Positions 41,724-51,181 of a DNA stretch of 64,000 nucleotides are shown here, piece by piece (the first letter of the stretch is position 1; each line of letters starts with the position of its first letter). The position numbers were made by a program, and so were the translations under genes. The notes below the pieces were generated by a model, which was not told where the DNA came from, searched no databases, and saw nothing but the letters and a program-made list of their open reading frames with translations. The stretch comes from Siminovitchia fordii DSM 16014 = CIP 108821 (GTDB lineage: Bacteria; Bacillota; Bacilli; Bacillales; Bacillaceae_C): NCBI RefSeq assembly GCF_000374565.1, contig NZ_KB894686.1, forward strand, positions 186,001-250,000, read 5' to 3'.

Positions 41724-42466
41724 GTTATGAACAGCTTGCTTATGTATATGACCACTTGATGGCAGATGCGCCGTATGACGACTGGCTCCGGTATTTAACG
41801 AAGGTAACGGAGAGTTATCAGGCACCCGGGAACAGGGTGCTTGATTTAGGCTGTGGTACGGGGGAGTTGTCAATCCGCCTACTTAAACAGGGATTCGATG
41901 TGACAGGGGTGGATGTGTCAGAGGATATGTTGGCTGTCTCTGCCGAAAAAGCGGATAAAGAAGGGGTGGCTCTTCCCTTGTTCCAGCAAGATATGAGCAA
42001 GTTGGAGGGATTGCCGGAATTCGATATCGCCACAGTTTTTTGCGACTCTCTTAATTATCTGTCAACGCCGGAAGAAGTGCAGAATACCTTCCGTCATGTT
42101 CACCGGCATCTCGCTCCTAACGGGCTGTTTTTATTTGATGTTCATTCTACTTATCAGATGGAAAGTGTATTTTTAAATCAGACATTCACGTGGAATGAGG
42201 AAGAGGTTGCCTATATATGGAGCTCTTTCCCAGGAGAAGAGCCTCATTCTATTGAACATGATCTGACCTTCTTTTTATTGGACGGAGAGTCAGGCCAGTA
42301 TGAACGGGTCGAAGAATTCCATCAACAGAGGACTTATCCGGTGCATGATTTTGTGGATTGGCTCCATGAAGCCGGATTTGATGTCCTTTCCGTTACCGCA
42401 GACTTTAGCGACAATCCTCCGGGAGAAACGTCACGCCGGATCTTTTTTACATGCAGAAAAAAATAA
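41720..42466 (+). CDS. yqeM: SAM-dependent methyltransferase YqeM
   Basis: Class I methyltransferase, 248 aa. Motif I is VLDLGCGTGELSIRL, followed by DVTGVDVSEDML, and motif IV QQDMSKL. The GTG start overlaps the rsfS stop. It ends the operon; a stem structure follows and comER converges. The substrate is not known. Confidence 0.9.
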   Translation: MSYEQLAYVYDHLMADAPYDDWLRYLTKVTESYQAPGNRVLDLGCGTGELSIRLLKQGFDVTGVDVSEDMLAVSAEKADKEGVALPLFQQDMSKLEGLPEFDIATVFCDSLNYLSTPEEVQNTFRHVHRHLAPNGLFLFDVHSTYQMESVFLNQTFTWNEEEVAYIWSSFPGEEPHSIEHDLTFFLLDGESGQYERVEEFHQQRTYPVHDFVDWLHEAGFDVLSVTADFSDNPPGETSRRIFFTCRKK

Positions 42467-42474
42467 ACTATGGA

Positions 42475-42554
42475 GGAGGCTGCCTTTAAGTACCAAGCCA
42501 TGTGGCTCCGGGAAATGAGGATATTCTGTCCGCATTCGTACAAAGGCCGCCTCC
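42475..42554. other. Large hairpin between yqeM and comER
   Basis: GGAGGCTGCCTTT (42,475-42,487) pairs with AAAGGCCGCCTCC (42,542-42,554) with one G-T/T-G mismatch class, holding a 54-base loop that contains AGCCA/TGGCT and GTAC/GTAC. No T-tract is adjacent, so it is not a simple terminator. It could be a structured RNA or a mRNA 3' element. Confidence 0.5.
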
Positions 42555-42642
42555 AACAGTGCCGGCAACACTAGGCCGCTGAATTTTTTCATAATTTATG
42601 AAAAAGGAAGAAGGGTTTTTGCTTTTCATATAGAATACTTTC

Positions 42643-43464
42643 CTATGAGCTGAATTTATTTTGGATATGAAAAGCTTCATCGGCAAATTTTTTATGCGTG
42701 GCACGGAACAGTTTTTCAAACATTTCTCCTTTTTCCTGCTCCATTACAGCGATCCCTTCCCCCGTAATTCCTCCTTTTACGCATACTTTCTCCTGCAAGG
42801 CAGGGAGAGTAAAATGTTTTTGTTTTAAAAGCTCCCCAAGTCCGATTAGCATATTTTCCGCTAACATTGTTGCCGTACCTTCATCGATTTTTGTTTCGGT
42901 GGCTGCCGCTTCAATTAAGCTTCTTGTCAAAAAACTGATAAAAGCCGGTCCGCAACTTACAATATCCGATGAAACCCGGATAATGTCTTCGTGTATTTCA
43001 AACGGAACGGATACTTTGGAAAACATCTCCCACAATTTATCTTTCCAATGATATTTACAACTATCTCCAAACGTAAACAAAGAAACTCCTGCATGTGCTC
43101 TATTTGTGATGCTTGGAATGATCCTTGCACACGATGCATCAACCATTTCTTCCAGCCACGGCACTTGGATGGGGCTGGTGATCGAAACAAGACATTTTTC
43201 CCGACTGAATAACTCGGCTTTTTCTTTTGTTAAAGAAATGATATCCAACGGCTTCACACAAATGAAAATAATGTCTGATTGCCTTATAACTTCATCCGCG
43301 CTACTCTCCACCGTGATGTCCCTATACTTATGTTTAAGCCTGTCGGCTTTAGATTTCGTCCTGTTTGTAACAATGAAATCCGAAGGAGAAACCGCTCCGC
43401 CAGTTATTAAAGCCTCCAATAGAATGGTTCCCATGTTTCCTGTTCCTATCAATCCGATCTTCAT
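42643..43464 (-). CDS. comER: Late competence protein ComER (P5C reductase-like)
   Basis: Pyrroline-5-carboxylate reductase-like protein, 273 aa, divergent from comEA as in B. subtilis. The Rossmann motif GLIGTGNMGTILLEAL starts it, with CVKPLD and the family region GPAFISFLTRSLIEAA. It is called ComER for the comE locus; its role in competence is not clear and it is linked to biofilm or sporulation control in some Bacilli. Confidence 0.92.
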   Translation of the reverse strand: MKIGLIGTGNMGTILLEALITGGAVSPSDFIVTNRTKSKADRLKHKYRDITVESSADEVIRQSDIIFICVKPLDIISLTKEKAELFSREKCLVSITSPIQVPWLEEMVDASCARIIPSITNRAHAGVSLFTFGDSCKYHWKDKLWEMFSKVSVPFEIHEDIIRVSSDIVSCGPAFISFLTRSLIEAAATETKIDEGTATMLAENMLIGLGELLKQKHFTLPALQEKVCVKGGITGEGIAVMEQEKGEMFEKLFRATHKKFADEAFHIQNKFSS

Positions 43465-43550
43465 GCTGTTCCCCCCTTCAATTTTCTATTCCTGACAATG
43501 TATGTATCTAAAATAAATAATATTCATATAAGAAAGGCGGGTAATTCGAA

Positions 43551-44171
43551 ATGATTTGGCTCCAAAAATACAAAATGTTATTCATAAGCTGTGGTGTGGC
43601 TGTAGTTGTGATATTTCTTTTTATTAGCGAGCCAAAAGATGAAATGGCTGCAAAGAATGAAACGGCTCTACAGACAGTGATGGAAGAGAAGATCGATAGT
43701 TCCATTGAGTTGGAACAAGAGGTGGCTGAAGGACCAGTTTTTGTCGATGTAAAAGGGGCTGTTTCTCTGCCTGGGATTTATGAAGCGAAAGATAATGACC
43801 GAGTTCTCGATGCTATCGAATATGCCGGGGGCCTTTTGGAAATCGCTGATGAGAAGCAGATCAACTTTGCACAAAAAGTGCACGATGAAATGGTCATCTA
43901 CGTTCCGGAAAAAGGGGAGACCATAGAAAATGATGCGCCCCCTTTAATGATAAGCCCTTCGAACGGACAGGCAAATGGAAAAGTGAATATCAATCGTGCT
44001 GAGTTATCGGAGCTTGAAACCCTTCCGGGAATTGGTCCGGCCAAAGCGAAGGCAATCATTGACTATCGGGAACAGCAAGGACATTTTAAAAAGGTGGAAG
44101 ACATACAGAATATTTCAGGTATAGGTGAAAAAACATTTGAAAAGCTCCAGGAGTCCATTTCTGTCAATTGA
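43551..44171 (+). CDS. comEA: Competence protein ComEA (DNA receptor)
   Basis: DNA-binding receptor of transformation, 206 aa. A short N-terminal membrane anchor (MLFISCGVAVVVIFLFI) is followed by a SLBB-type domain (VFVDVKGAVSLPGIYE), a Ser/Asn linker and two helix-hairpin-helix motifs (LETLPGIGPAKAKAIIDYR and IQNISGIGEKTFEKL). It binds DNA outside the membrane and passes it to ComEC. Confidence 0.95.
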   Translation: MIWLQKYKMLFISCGVAVVVIFLFISEPKDEMAAKNETALQTVMEEKIDSSIELEQEVAEGPVFVDVKGAVSLPGIYEAKDNDRVLDAIEYAGGLLEIADEKQINFAQKVHDEMVIYVPEKGETIENDAPPLMISPSNGQANGKVNINRAELSELETLPGIGPAKAKAIIDYREQQGHFKKVEDIQNISGIGEKTFEKLQESISVN

Positions 44172-44225
44172 CTGGACCGGATACAAGCCTTTAAACTATA
44201 GGAAACGCCAAAGAAGGAGTAGCAT

Positions 44226-44690
44226 ATGGAAAGAATATCGTGGAAGCAATACTTTATGGCTCAGAGCCATTTATTGTCATTTCGAAGTACTTGTACGAGG
44301 CTTACAGTCGGTGCAACAATCGTAAGAGATAATCGGATTATCGCAGGTGGGTATAATGGATCGATTGCCGGCGGTGTCCACTGTATTGATGATGGGTGTT
44401 ATGTCATTGACGGGCATTGCGTCAGGACGATACATGCTGAAATGAATGCGATCATCCAATGTGCAAAATTTGGGGTTCCGACGGATGGGGCAGAAATATA
44501 TGTAACTCATTTCCCTTGTCTCCAGTGTACGAAAGGAATCATCCAAGCGGGAATAAAAGCGGTCTATTATGCGGAGGATTATAAAAATCACCCACATGCA
44601 TTAGAGCTGTTCGAACAAGCCGGCGTTCATACGGAACAGGTCCCGCTTGATCGGGAAATCTTCATGAAATTTGCCTATGCGACTGAATAG
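44226..44690 (+). CDS. comEB: ComEB, dCMP deaminase-like
   Basis: Zinc-dependent cytidine/dCMP deaminase family protein, 154 aa, shorter than the about 189 aa of B. subtilis. The catalytic HAE is in TIHAEMNAII and the zinc Cys pair in PCLQCTK. It has a good AAGGAG site. In the competence locus it lies between comEA and comEC; it is not essential for DNA uptake in B. subtilis. Confidence 0.92.
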   Translation: MERISWKQYFMAQSHLLSFRSTCTRLTVGATIVRDNRIIAGGYNGSIAGGVHCIDDGCYVIDGHCVRTIHAEMNAIIQCAKFGVPTDGAEIYVTHFPCLQCTKGIIQAGIKAVYYAEDYKNHPHALELFEQAGVHTEQVPLDREIFMKFAYATE

Positions 44691-44783
44691 GAACGGAGCG
44701 GGCCAGTCTCCCGTCTAATCTAAGAGGGAAGTTTTAACCCCTAATAGATAATTTACAATGACAATACTCGAAAGGAGGCAAAC

Positions 44784-47120
44784 ATGTCTGGAAAGTGGGT
44801 TTACATGGCGCTGGCAGCTTTGTCCGGCGTCCTGCTTTCTTTTGAACTTCACTGGATTTCATTCCTGATGATATCATTAGGAATGATCAGGATTTTTTAT
44901 CGTGAAAGCTCTACATTCCTTATTCTTTACATTGCATTTATGTTATTTTTTTATTTTGTCAGCGAGGTTGTTAGAATAGCAAATACCTCTCAATACGAAT
45001 CTCCTGACAAAATTCAAGAAATTGCTCTGACCTTCAAACAATATCCTCAAATTGACGGAAATAGGCTGAGAGCCGTTGCAGTCACTCCACAAAAAGAGAA
45101 GTTTATGCTCCTTTATAAAATTCCAACCGAAAATGAGAAAAATGAACTGACGCATAAGCTACGGTCCGGATTGACCTGTATGATGAACGGTCAATTGGTC
45201 AAGCCCGAAGCAAACCGAAATGAGCATGCTTTCAATTATCAATTATATTTAAAAAGGATGGATATCCACTGGATTTTTGAACCAGACAGCATCCATGTCA
45301 CTGATTGCCATTTAAGCACAGTTTCTATTACAGACTCTCTGCAAAATTTACGGGCATCAGGCATTCATAGCATTGAAACTAAATTTCCGAAAACGCTGGC
45401 TTCTTACGCGGCTGCCCTTATTTTTGGTGAGAGATCGCTCATTTCTGAAGAGGCTGATCGGTCTTACAAACAGCTTGGGGTTGTACATTTGCTCGCCATA
45501 TCCGGCCTTCATGTCGGGATTATAGCCGGAGCTGCCTTTTTTCTGTGCATAAGGTTAGGCATGACAAGAGAATCTGTCATATGGACACTTTTTATTTTTC
45601 TGCCTGGATATGCAGTTTTGAGCGGCGCGAATCCACCGGTCATCAGGGCTGTCATAATGGCAATCTTGCTTTTATCATCTAAAAAATGGCGGATGCCATT
45701 GTCTACGTTGGATATTTTTTCGATTAGCTTCATCTTGTTTCTGCTTTTTGATCCCATGCTGGTTTATCATATCGGTTTTCAGCTTTCCTATGCAGTCAGC
45801 TTTGCTCTTACTTTATCATCGGGTTACTTTTTCCAAAAAAACGAGAACGTGATTTGTCAAATGATGAACATATCGGTTGTTTCCATGTTTTCTTCATTGC
45901 CGATCCTTTCCTATCATTTTTATGAATTTTCTCTGATCAGTATTGCAGCAAATCTGCTTTTTGTTCCGCTTTATACACTTCTACTTTTGCCGGCCGTTTT
46001 TATTCTTTTCGCCCTTTCAATTATGGACTTTTCGATTTTTCCAATGGCAGCAGCGGTTGTCGACCGCATTGTACAGTTATCGGAAAAAATGGCGCTTGCG
46101 GCAGGGTCTTTTCCTTATTCGGTGTTTTTGGCAGGAAAACCCTCGTCTGTAGGCTTAATCTTTATTGTAAGCGGTATACTTGTTTTCTTCGTTCTCAAGG
46201 AAAAAAAGATCCGACTGCTTAAATGCGCATTGCCGCTCATCGTCGTTTTAGCTGTCCATTCTTTAATCCAGAAGTATTCACCTTATGGGGAAGTCGTTTT
46301 CATTGATGTGGGACAAGGTGACAGTATTCTGATCAAACTCCCATATAACCAAGGAGTCTACATGATTGATACGGGCGGACAGCTCAAGTTTCCTATTCCG
46401 GAATGGCAGAAGAAGAGGAAGCCATACTCTCTTGGAAGAGATACATTGATTCCTTTTTTAAAGAGTAAAGGGATCAGTCGGATTGATAAATTGATTTTAA
46501 CCCATAGTGATACTGATCATATCGGAGCGGCAAATGAGTTAATGGGCGAATTGAAAATCAGTGAAATTTTAATCAGCCCCAATTCCTGGGAAAAGCCGAT
46601 TATGGCGGAGATCGTAAACAAGGCCTTTATAGAAAACATAAAGGTGGAAGAAATAAAAGCCGGATATGGATGGAAAAATAAAGCCGGTGTATTTCATTTT
46701 ATTTACCCATTTGATGATGACTATGAAGGGAACGATGATTCACTTGTTCTATATGCTTCGTTTGGTGGCATGCGCTGGCTTTTTACTGGTGATTTGGAAT
46801 CTGCCGGAGAACTGGAAGTGGCATCTACTTACAGCCGGCTTGAAGTCGATGTGTTAAAGATAGGCCATCATGGAAGCAGGGGATCGACAAGTTTGCCTTT
46901 CGTGCAACTGACAAAACCAAGGTACGCGATTATTTCAGCGGGCAAGTCCAACAGATACGGACATCCGCACACTGAAGTTCTTGAAATTTTGGATATGGAA
47001 AATATTCAAATACTTCGGACGGATGAACACGGAGCAATTCACTACCGGTTTAATTCCAAAGGAGGAACCTTTAAGACTGTTTTGCCATATGATAGTGCGA
47101 GAAGCCTGTTAGGGCAATAA
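44784..47120 (+). CDS. comEC: DNA internalization channel ComEC
   Basis: Channel for transforming DNA, 778 aa. An N-terminal OB-like region precedes a multi-helix competence domain (LGVVHLLAISGLHVGIIAGA, VLSGANPPVIRAVIM), and the C-terminus is a metallo-beta-lactamase-like domain with THSDTDHIGA and GHHGS, a nuclease candidate for the second strand. FIDVGQGDSILI is present. ATG after GAAAGGAGGC. Confidence 0.95.
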   Translation: MSGKWVYMALAALSGVLLSFELHWISFLMISLGMIRIFYRESSTFLILYIAFMLFFYFVSEVVRIANTSQYESPDKIQEIALTFKQYPQIDGNRLRAVAVTPQKEKFMLLYKIPTENEKNELTHKLRSGLTCMMNGQLVKPEANRNEHAFNYQLYLKRMDIHWIFEPDSIHVTDCHLSTVSITDSLQNLRASGIHSIETKFPKTLASYAAALIFGERSLISEEADRSYKQLGVVHLLAISGLHVGIIAGAAFFLCIRLGMTRESVIWTLFIFLPGYAVLSGANPPVIRAVIMAILLLSSKKWRMPLSTLDIFSISFILFLLFDPMLVYHIGFQLSYAVSFALTLSSGYFFQKNENVICQMMNISVVSMFSSLPILSYHFYEFSLISIAANLLFVPLYTLLLLPAVFILFALSIMDFSIFPMAAAVVDRIVQLSEKMALAAGSFPYSVFLAGKPSSVGLIFIVSGILVFFVLKEKKIRLLKCALPLIVVLAVHSLIQKYSPYGEVVFIDVGQGDSILIKLPYNQGVYMIDTGGQLKFPIPEWQKKRKPYSLGRDTLIPFLKSKGISRIDKLILTHSDTDHIGAANELMGELKISEILISPNSWEKPIMAEIVNKAFIENIKVEEIKAGYGWKNKAGVFHFIYPFDDDYEGNDDSLVLYASFGGMRWLFTGDLESAGELEVASTYSRLEVDVLKIGHHGSRGSTSLPFVQLTKPRYAIISAGKSNRYGHPHTEVLEILDMENIQILRTDEHGAIHYRFNSKGGTFKTVLPYDSARSLLGQ

Positions 47121-47491
47121 AAGCAAGCCGGCCTGTACACCGATGTACAGAATCGAGTCCTTCAACATAAAGATTAGGTAACGCGGTAGTCACTGCTAAT
47201 GTTGAAAAGATGGTTTAATTTAATCTCAGTTAATGCATTCCGGCAAGATCAAAAAGTGATATCCTGTTGTTACTTGCACTAGGGCCTCTGATTGTCAGAG
47301 TTGGACGACGCAGGGGGTAAGAAGGTGATTAACAACCTGGGGATTTTTATTATCATCTTCTTCCACAATAAAAGAAGAAGCTTGCGTAATGCAAACTTCT
47401 TCTTTCTTGGATAAGTAATTTTTAGGATTAGTGCTGTCACTTCGAGTCACAAGACGCTTTCCTGCTGCTTAAACAGTTTTGTGTTTTACGA
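47121..47491. other. Intergenic stretch with several hairpins (comEC to yqzM)
   Basis: No gene in about 370 bases. It holds CTGTACA/TGTACAG (47,133-47,150), TTCAACAT/ATGTTGAA (47,161-47,206), CTCTG/CAGAG (47,286-47,300) and a terminator-like AAAGAAGAAG/CTTCTTCTTT at 47,371-47,405, which can serve yqzM or comEC. The first three are unexplained. Confidence 0.5.
47371..47405. terminator. Terminator hairpin comEC/yqzM
   Basis: AAAGAAGAAG-C-TTGC and GCAA-A-CTTCTTCTTT form a long stem around GTAAT. T/A-rich flanks allow use in both directions. Confidence 0.7.
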
Positions 47492-47638
47492 TTACTTGCC
47501 GAGAACTTCGATTACTGTGCCAATCACAAAAATGGCTGTGAAGAATACAAATGATACAGCGAAGCCGACTCCGGAATCGATGGCATCATTGCGCTTGGAC
47601 TGCACACTTTGTTCAAATTCGAATTCAGATTCTCTCAC
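47492..47638 (-). CDS. yqzM: YqzM-family small membrane protein (48 aa)
   Basis: YqzM, 48 aa. The protein MRESEFEFEQSVQSKRNDAI, then DSGVGFAVSFVFFTAIFVIG, has a soluble N-terminus and one transmembrane helix; VQSKRNDAIDSGVGF is diagnostic. GTG start after GGAGGGGTAGTT. It lies between comEC and holA as in B. subtilis. Function unknown. Confidence 0.92.
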   Translation of the reverse strand: MRESEFEFEQSVQSKRNDAIDSGVGFAVSFVFFTAIFVIGTVIEVLGK

Positions 47639-47773
47639 AACTACCCCTCCTGTTTCCACTATAGTATAGATGATGCTTTAAAAAAAATCCACTTTCCTTT
47701 TACCTCTGTTGACAAGAGTTGACACATATACTTTTTTTACTTGTGGTCAAACTATCCTTACGGCACGTTACTC

Positions 47774-47811
47774 CGCTTTTGAATAAGTGTCCTAGGCCTT
47801 ATTTAAAAGCG
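47774..47811. other. Strong hairpin upstream of holA
   Basis: CGCTTTTGAATAAG and CTTATTTAAAAGCG form a 14-base stem (one G-T) with a 10-base loop. It is not followed by a T-run. It lies about 120 bases before holA. Role unknown. Confidence 0.45.
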
Positions 47812-47931
47812 TTCAATATAGATTAGGGGGCTTTGGCCAAAGGTGAAGTCCCCTTTGCCTCTTGTCAAAATTCCTCTCTTTCCTTACGATGAGTATAGGG
47901 TTGAAGTTTGGGAAAGAGAGAAGAATGTCAT

Positions 47932-48948
47932 ATGAGCATAATGAAAAATATTAGAAACAAAACTTTTTCGCCAATATATTTATTATACGGAACGGAAGCC
48001 TTTTTAATCAATGACGTTAAACAGAAACTGATGGCGAATGTGTTAACAAGTGACAGTGAGGAATTTAATTATTCAGCTTATGACCTTGAAGAGACGCCGG
48101 TGGAGATAGCGATAGAAGATGCTGAAACTTACCCATTCATGGGAGAAAAAAAACTGGTTATTCTACATAATCCTGTTTTTTTTACGGCAGTTAAGCAAAG
48201 GGAAAAAGTGGAGCATGATATAAAAAGGCTGGAGAAATATTTAAGTGACCCGGCTCCATATACGGTCATGGTTTTCATTGCCGATTACGAAAAGCTTGAT
48301 GAGAGGAAAAAAATCACAAAACTTGTTAAGAAGCATGCAGAAATTTTAGAAGCCAAGCCACTGGATGAGCCCCAATTAAAAAGTTGGATCAGGGAACGTG
48401 CCGCATTCCACCTCACCGAAATAGAAGAGCCTGCTATTGAAACTTTGCTTTTCTTGACAGGAAATGATTTGATGACCTTGAATGAAGAACTGATAAAACT
48501 GTCTCTCAATGTGGGAGAAAACGGTGTGATAAACGAACAAACAGTCAAAAATCTGATTTCCCGAACTTTGGAACAGAATGTATTTTCTTTGACAGAGAGC
48601 GTCGTCAAGAGGGAAAGTGATGAGGCCCTTCGTATCTATTATGATCTGATAAAGCAAAATGAAGAGCCGATCAAAGTGCTCTCCCTTATTGCTGGACAAT
48701 TCAGGCTTATATATCAAGTGAAGGAATTGACGGGGCGGGGATATAGCCAAAAGCATGCGGCCGGCTTGTTGAAAGTGCATCCCTACCGGGTGAAATTGGC
48801 AGCAGGGCAAGCCAGTTCTTTTTCTAGTGATGAACTGAAGGCCATTATTAATTCAATAGCTGAATGCGATTTGAAATTAAAAACTGGAGGACTGGATCGC
48901 TCCGTCGCTGTGGAATTGTTGCTGATTCAAATACTTAAAGGCAAATAG
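47932..48948 (+). CDS. holA: DNA polymerase III delta subunit
   Basis: Clamp-loader delta subunit (YqeN), 338 aa. It opens the sliding clamp in replication. Start ATG 47932 gives MSIMKNIRNKTFSPIYLLYG; the ribosome site (GAGAGAAG) is modest and an in-frame TTG at 47908 exists. AAA+ fold with family-specific FLLYG-like start, PFMGEKKLVIL, NDLMTLNEELIKLSL and the C-terminal LIAGQFRLIYQVKEL region. Confidence 0.92.
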   Translation: MSIMKNIRNKTFSPIYLLYGTEAFLINDVKQKLMANVLTSDSEEFNYSAYDLEETPVEIAIEDAETYPFMGEKKLVILHNPVFFTAVKQREKVEHDIKRLEKYLSDPAPYTVMVFIADYEKLDERKKITKLVKKHAEILEAKPLDEPQLKSWIRERAAFHLTEIEEPAIETLLFLTGNDLMTLNEELIKLSLNVGENGVINEQTVKNLISRTLEQNVFSLTESVVKRESDEALRIYYDLIKQNEEPIKVLSLIAGQFRLIYQVKELTGRGYSQKHAAGLLKVHPYRVKLAAGQASSFSSDELKAIINSIAECDLKLKTGGLDRSVAVELLLIQILKGK

Positions 48949-48956
48949 GAATCAAA

Positions 48957-48984
48957 AAAAACGACCCTCAACAGGTCGTTTTTT
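48957..48984 (+). terminator. Terminator after holA
   Basis: AAAACGACC, seven-base loop, GGTCGTTTTTT. Confidence 0.85.
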
Positions 48985-49082
48985 AGTTAAAAAATCGTAA
49001 TGATTACGATATTCATTTGAATAAAATGTGTTTTTCAGCGCCTAATGACTATCCGTTCATGATCAGACACTTACGCTTTTCT

Positions 49083-49346
49083 TTATGCACTCAGGTTGCT
49101 GAGCTTTTTAGCCAAGCGTGCTTTTTGGCGGTTGGCTGTATTTTTATGGATGATTCCTTTTGTGACAGCTTTATCCAATTGCTTGACTGCATTTTTGAAA
49201 AGTTCTTTTGCGTTTTCATCATTTTGAGCGGCAGCAGCTTCAAATTTTTTGACAGCTGTACGCATCGCTGATTTAAATGCTGCATTTTGTTCGTTTTTAT
49301 ATTCGTTGATTTTTACACGTTTAATCGCAGATTTAATGTTCGGCAT
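49083..49346 (-). CDS. rpsT: 30S ribosomal protein S20
   Basis: S20, 87 aa, a helical protein that binds 16S rRNA in 30S assembly. The true start is ATG 49346 ([20 protein letters not shown]) preceded by GGAGGTGAAC; the longer frame is not used. The C-terminus [18 protein letters not shown] is typical. Monocistronic, transcribed towards holA. Confidence 0.97.
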   Translation of the reverse strand: MPNIKSAIKRVKINEYKNEQNAAFKSAMRTAVKKFEAAAAQNDENAKELFKNAVKQLDKAVTKGIIHKNTANRQKARLAKKLSNLSA

Positions 49347-49529
49347 TTCGTTCACCTCCCGCAGACCATTCAATTTGCCCATTCGTTATCCAATAGAACA
49401 AGAGTATTTTACCAAACGGACTTCAATATTGCAATATTAAAAGAAAATCCATCCCACCTTTGTGAATGAATAATCCCATCAACGGAGAAGATGAATGATA
49501 AAACAACAAGCAAGGGAGGCATCTGAACA

Positions 49530-50642
49530 TTGAATGACAATAAGCTGGACTTAAGCGGCTATTCTGTTAGGACGGATTTGGCAAAAGAGGCCTTTGAAAT
49601 GGCTGTCGGCCAATTGGAACAGGAAACGAAGAGTGAAATTAACGGAGTAATGGTGGAAGAACGGGATGAGGATGGTGTGAAAATTACCTCTGTTAAAATT
49701 GCTCCTGAAGGCGAAGCGCAGATTGGAAAAAAGGCAGGGAATTATGTAACGTTGGAAGTACAAGGGATCAGGAGCCAGGATACAGTTCTGCAGCAAAAGG
49801 TACAGGAAATATTTTCGGCAGAATTCAGCCGTTTTTTACAGATGATCGGCATACCGAAATCAGCAAGCTGTCTAGTCGTCGGACTCGGTAACTGGAATGT
49901 AACGCCTGACTCGCTTGGACCAAGGGTATGCGAAAATTTAATTATAACGAGGCATCTGTTTGAACTTGAAGCCCAGAATGTCGATGAGGGCTACAGGCCT
50001 GTAAGTTCCATTTCTCCTGGAGTGATGGGGATTACAGGAATTGAAACGAGCGACATCATTTTTGGGGTAGCAGAAAAATCAAAACCGGACTTTATTGTAG
50101 CAATCGATGCTTTGGCCTCCCGATCCATTGAGAGGGTGAATTCAACAATCCAAATTTCTGATACCGGTATCCACCCTGGATCGGGGGTGGGCAATAAAAG
50201 AAAGGAACTTAGTCATGGAACATTGGGTATACCGGTCATCTCCATCGGTGTTCCGACTGTAGTTGATGCTGTGACCATTACGAGTGATACGATAGACTTT
50301 ATTCTGAAACATTTCGGAAGAGAAATAAAAGAATCGGGTGAGCCTTCGAGGTCGTTGGCGCCGGCTGGTCTGACATTCGGCAACAAGAGAAAACTTACGG
50401 AAAGGGACTTACCGGGAGAAGACCAAAAGAAGACGTTTATGGGAATTGTCGGAATGTTGGATGATGAGGAAAAAAGAAAGTTGATCCAGGAAGTACTCGC
50501 ACCGCTCGGGCACAATCTGATGGTCACGCCCAAAGAGGTGGATGTATTTGTTGAAGATATGGGCAATCTGATTGCTGCAGGTTTAAACGCTGCACTCCAT
50601 ACGGCTGTTGACCGTAAAGATGCAGGATTTAAAACACGTTGA
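49530..50642 (+). CDS. gpr: Germination protease Gpr
   Basis: Aspartic-type self-processing endoprotease, 370 aa, that degrades small acid-soluble spore proteins in germination. It starts at TTG 49530 after AGGGAGGC and contains an N-terminal [10 protein letters not shown], the pro-region cleaved to activate. Later [31 protein letters not shown] and [19 protein letters not shown] are family features. It is expected to be expressed in the forespore under sigma-G. In B. subtilis spoIIP follows; here yqxA does. Confidence 0.95.
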   Translation: MNDNKLDLSGYSVRTDLAKEAFEMAVGQLEQETKSEINGVMVEERDEDGVKITSVKIAPEGEAQIGKKAGNYVTLEVQGIRSQDTVLQQKVQEIFSAEFSRFLQMIGIPKSASCLVVGLGNWNVTPDSLGPRVCENLIITRHLFELEAQNVDEGYRPVSSISPGVMGITGIETSDIIFGVAEKSKPDFIVAIDALASRSIERVNSTIQISDTGIHPGSGVGNKRKELSHGTLGIPVISIGVPTVVDAVTITSDTIDFILKHFGREIKESGEPSRSLAPAGLTFGNKRKLTERDLPGEDQKKTFMGIVGMLDDEEKRKLIQEVLAPLGHNLMVTPKEVDVFVEDMGNLIAAGLNAALHTAVDRKDAGFKTR

Positions 50643-50717
50643 TTTCCTTGAGGTTCTATTAATACTCTCTCTTTCATAAACAATTAGTAGAGTAGGCGGA
50701 GACGGAGGGTGACGATT

Positions 50718-51062
50718 TTGATTAAATTTATCTTGAAATTTCTGCTTTTGGCGATGGTCCTGTTTGTAGGTGTTTTTATAGGAATGGAAAAAGCCCATCA
50801 GGGAATGCAGGATATGAAAGGTTATGAAGATACGTCACTTCCGCCTCCGGTCCATGTAAGTGAGGGTGAGGATGGAAAGATTGAGGCTGCTCTTTTAGGG
50901 AGTGAGATTAATCATACTGAGGAACTTGCCCAAAAAAAGAAAGAACTGGAAGATCTCGAAACTTACAATTTTATTTCTTCCATGGGAAAAACGTTTTCTT
51001 CTTTTGTAAAAGAGGCTACGAAAAATATAATAGATTTTTTAATGGGTTTATTTAAAGAGTAA
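50718..51062 (+). CDS. yqxA: YqxA-family sporulation-locus protein (DUF3679)
   Basis: About 114 aa, with an N-terminal hydrophobic anchor (LIKFILKFLLLAMVLFVGVFIG) followed by ME-KAHQGMQ and a helical tail. In B. subtilis yqxA lies between spoIIP and lepA. TTG 50718 fits CGGAGGGTGA as the ribosome site; GTG 50709 is possible. Function not known. Confidence 0.82.
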   Translation: MIKFILKFLLLAMVLFVGVFIGMEKAHQGMQDMKGYEDTSLPPPVHVSEGEDGKIEAALLGSEINHTEELAQKKKELEDLETYNFISSMGKTFSSFVKEATKNIIDFLMGLFKE

Positions 51063-51111
51063 TCGATTGCTTCATATAAAAAATAGTGCATATTCATATA
51101 TGTGCTTTTTT

Positions 51112-51140
51112 TTGTGAATTGAGAGTGGGGCTGATATAAT
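51112..51140 (+). promoter_or_regulatory. SigA-type promoter upstream of lepA
   Basis: TTGTGA (51,112-51,117) and TATAAT (51,135-51,140) are 17 bases apart, about 40 bases before the lepA ATG. Confidence 0.65.
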
Positions 51141-51181
51141 TTAACCTAGTGGACATGTGCCTATTAACAGGAGTGAAAAAA

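Noticed and set aside
49440-49529. Sigma-G promoter for gpr
   Set aside because: A TGAATA-like -35 is visible, but the -10 does not match well; not listed.
51086-51113. Terminator after yqxA (GCATAT ... ATGTGC with T-run)
   Set aside because: The stem is short with mismatches; the T-run is good, but I could not settle the pairing.
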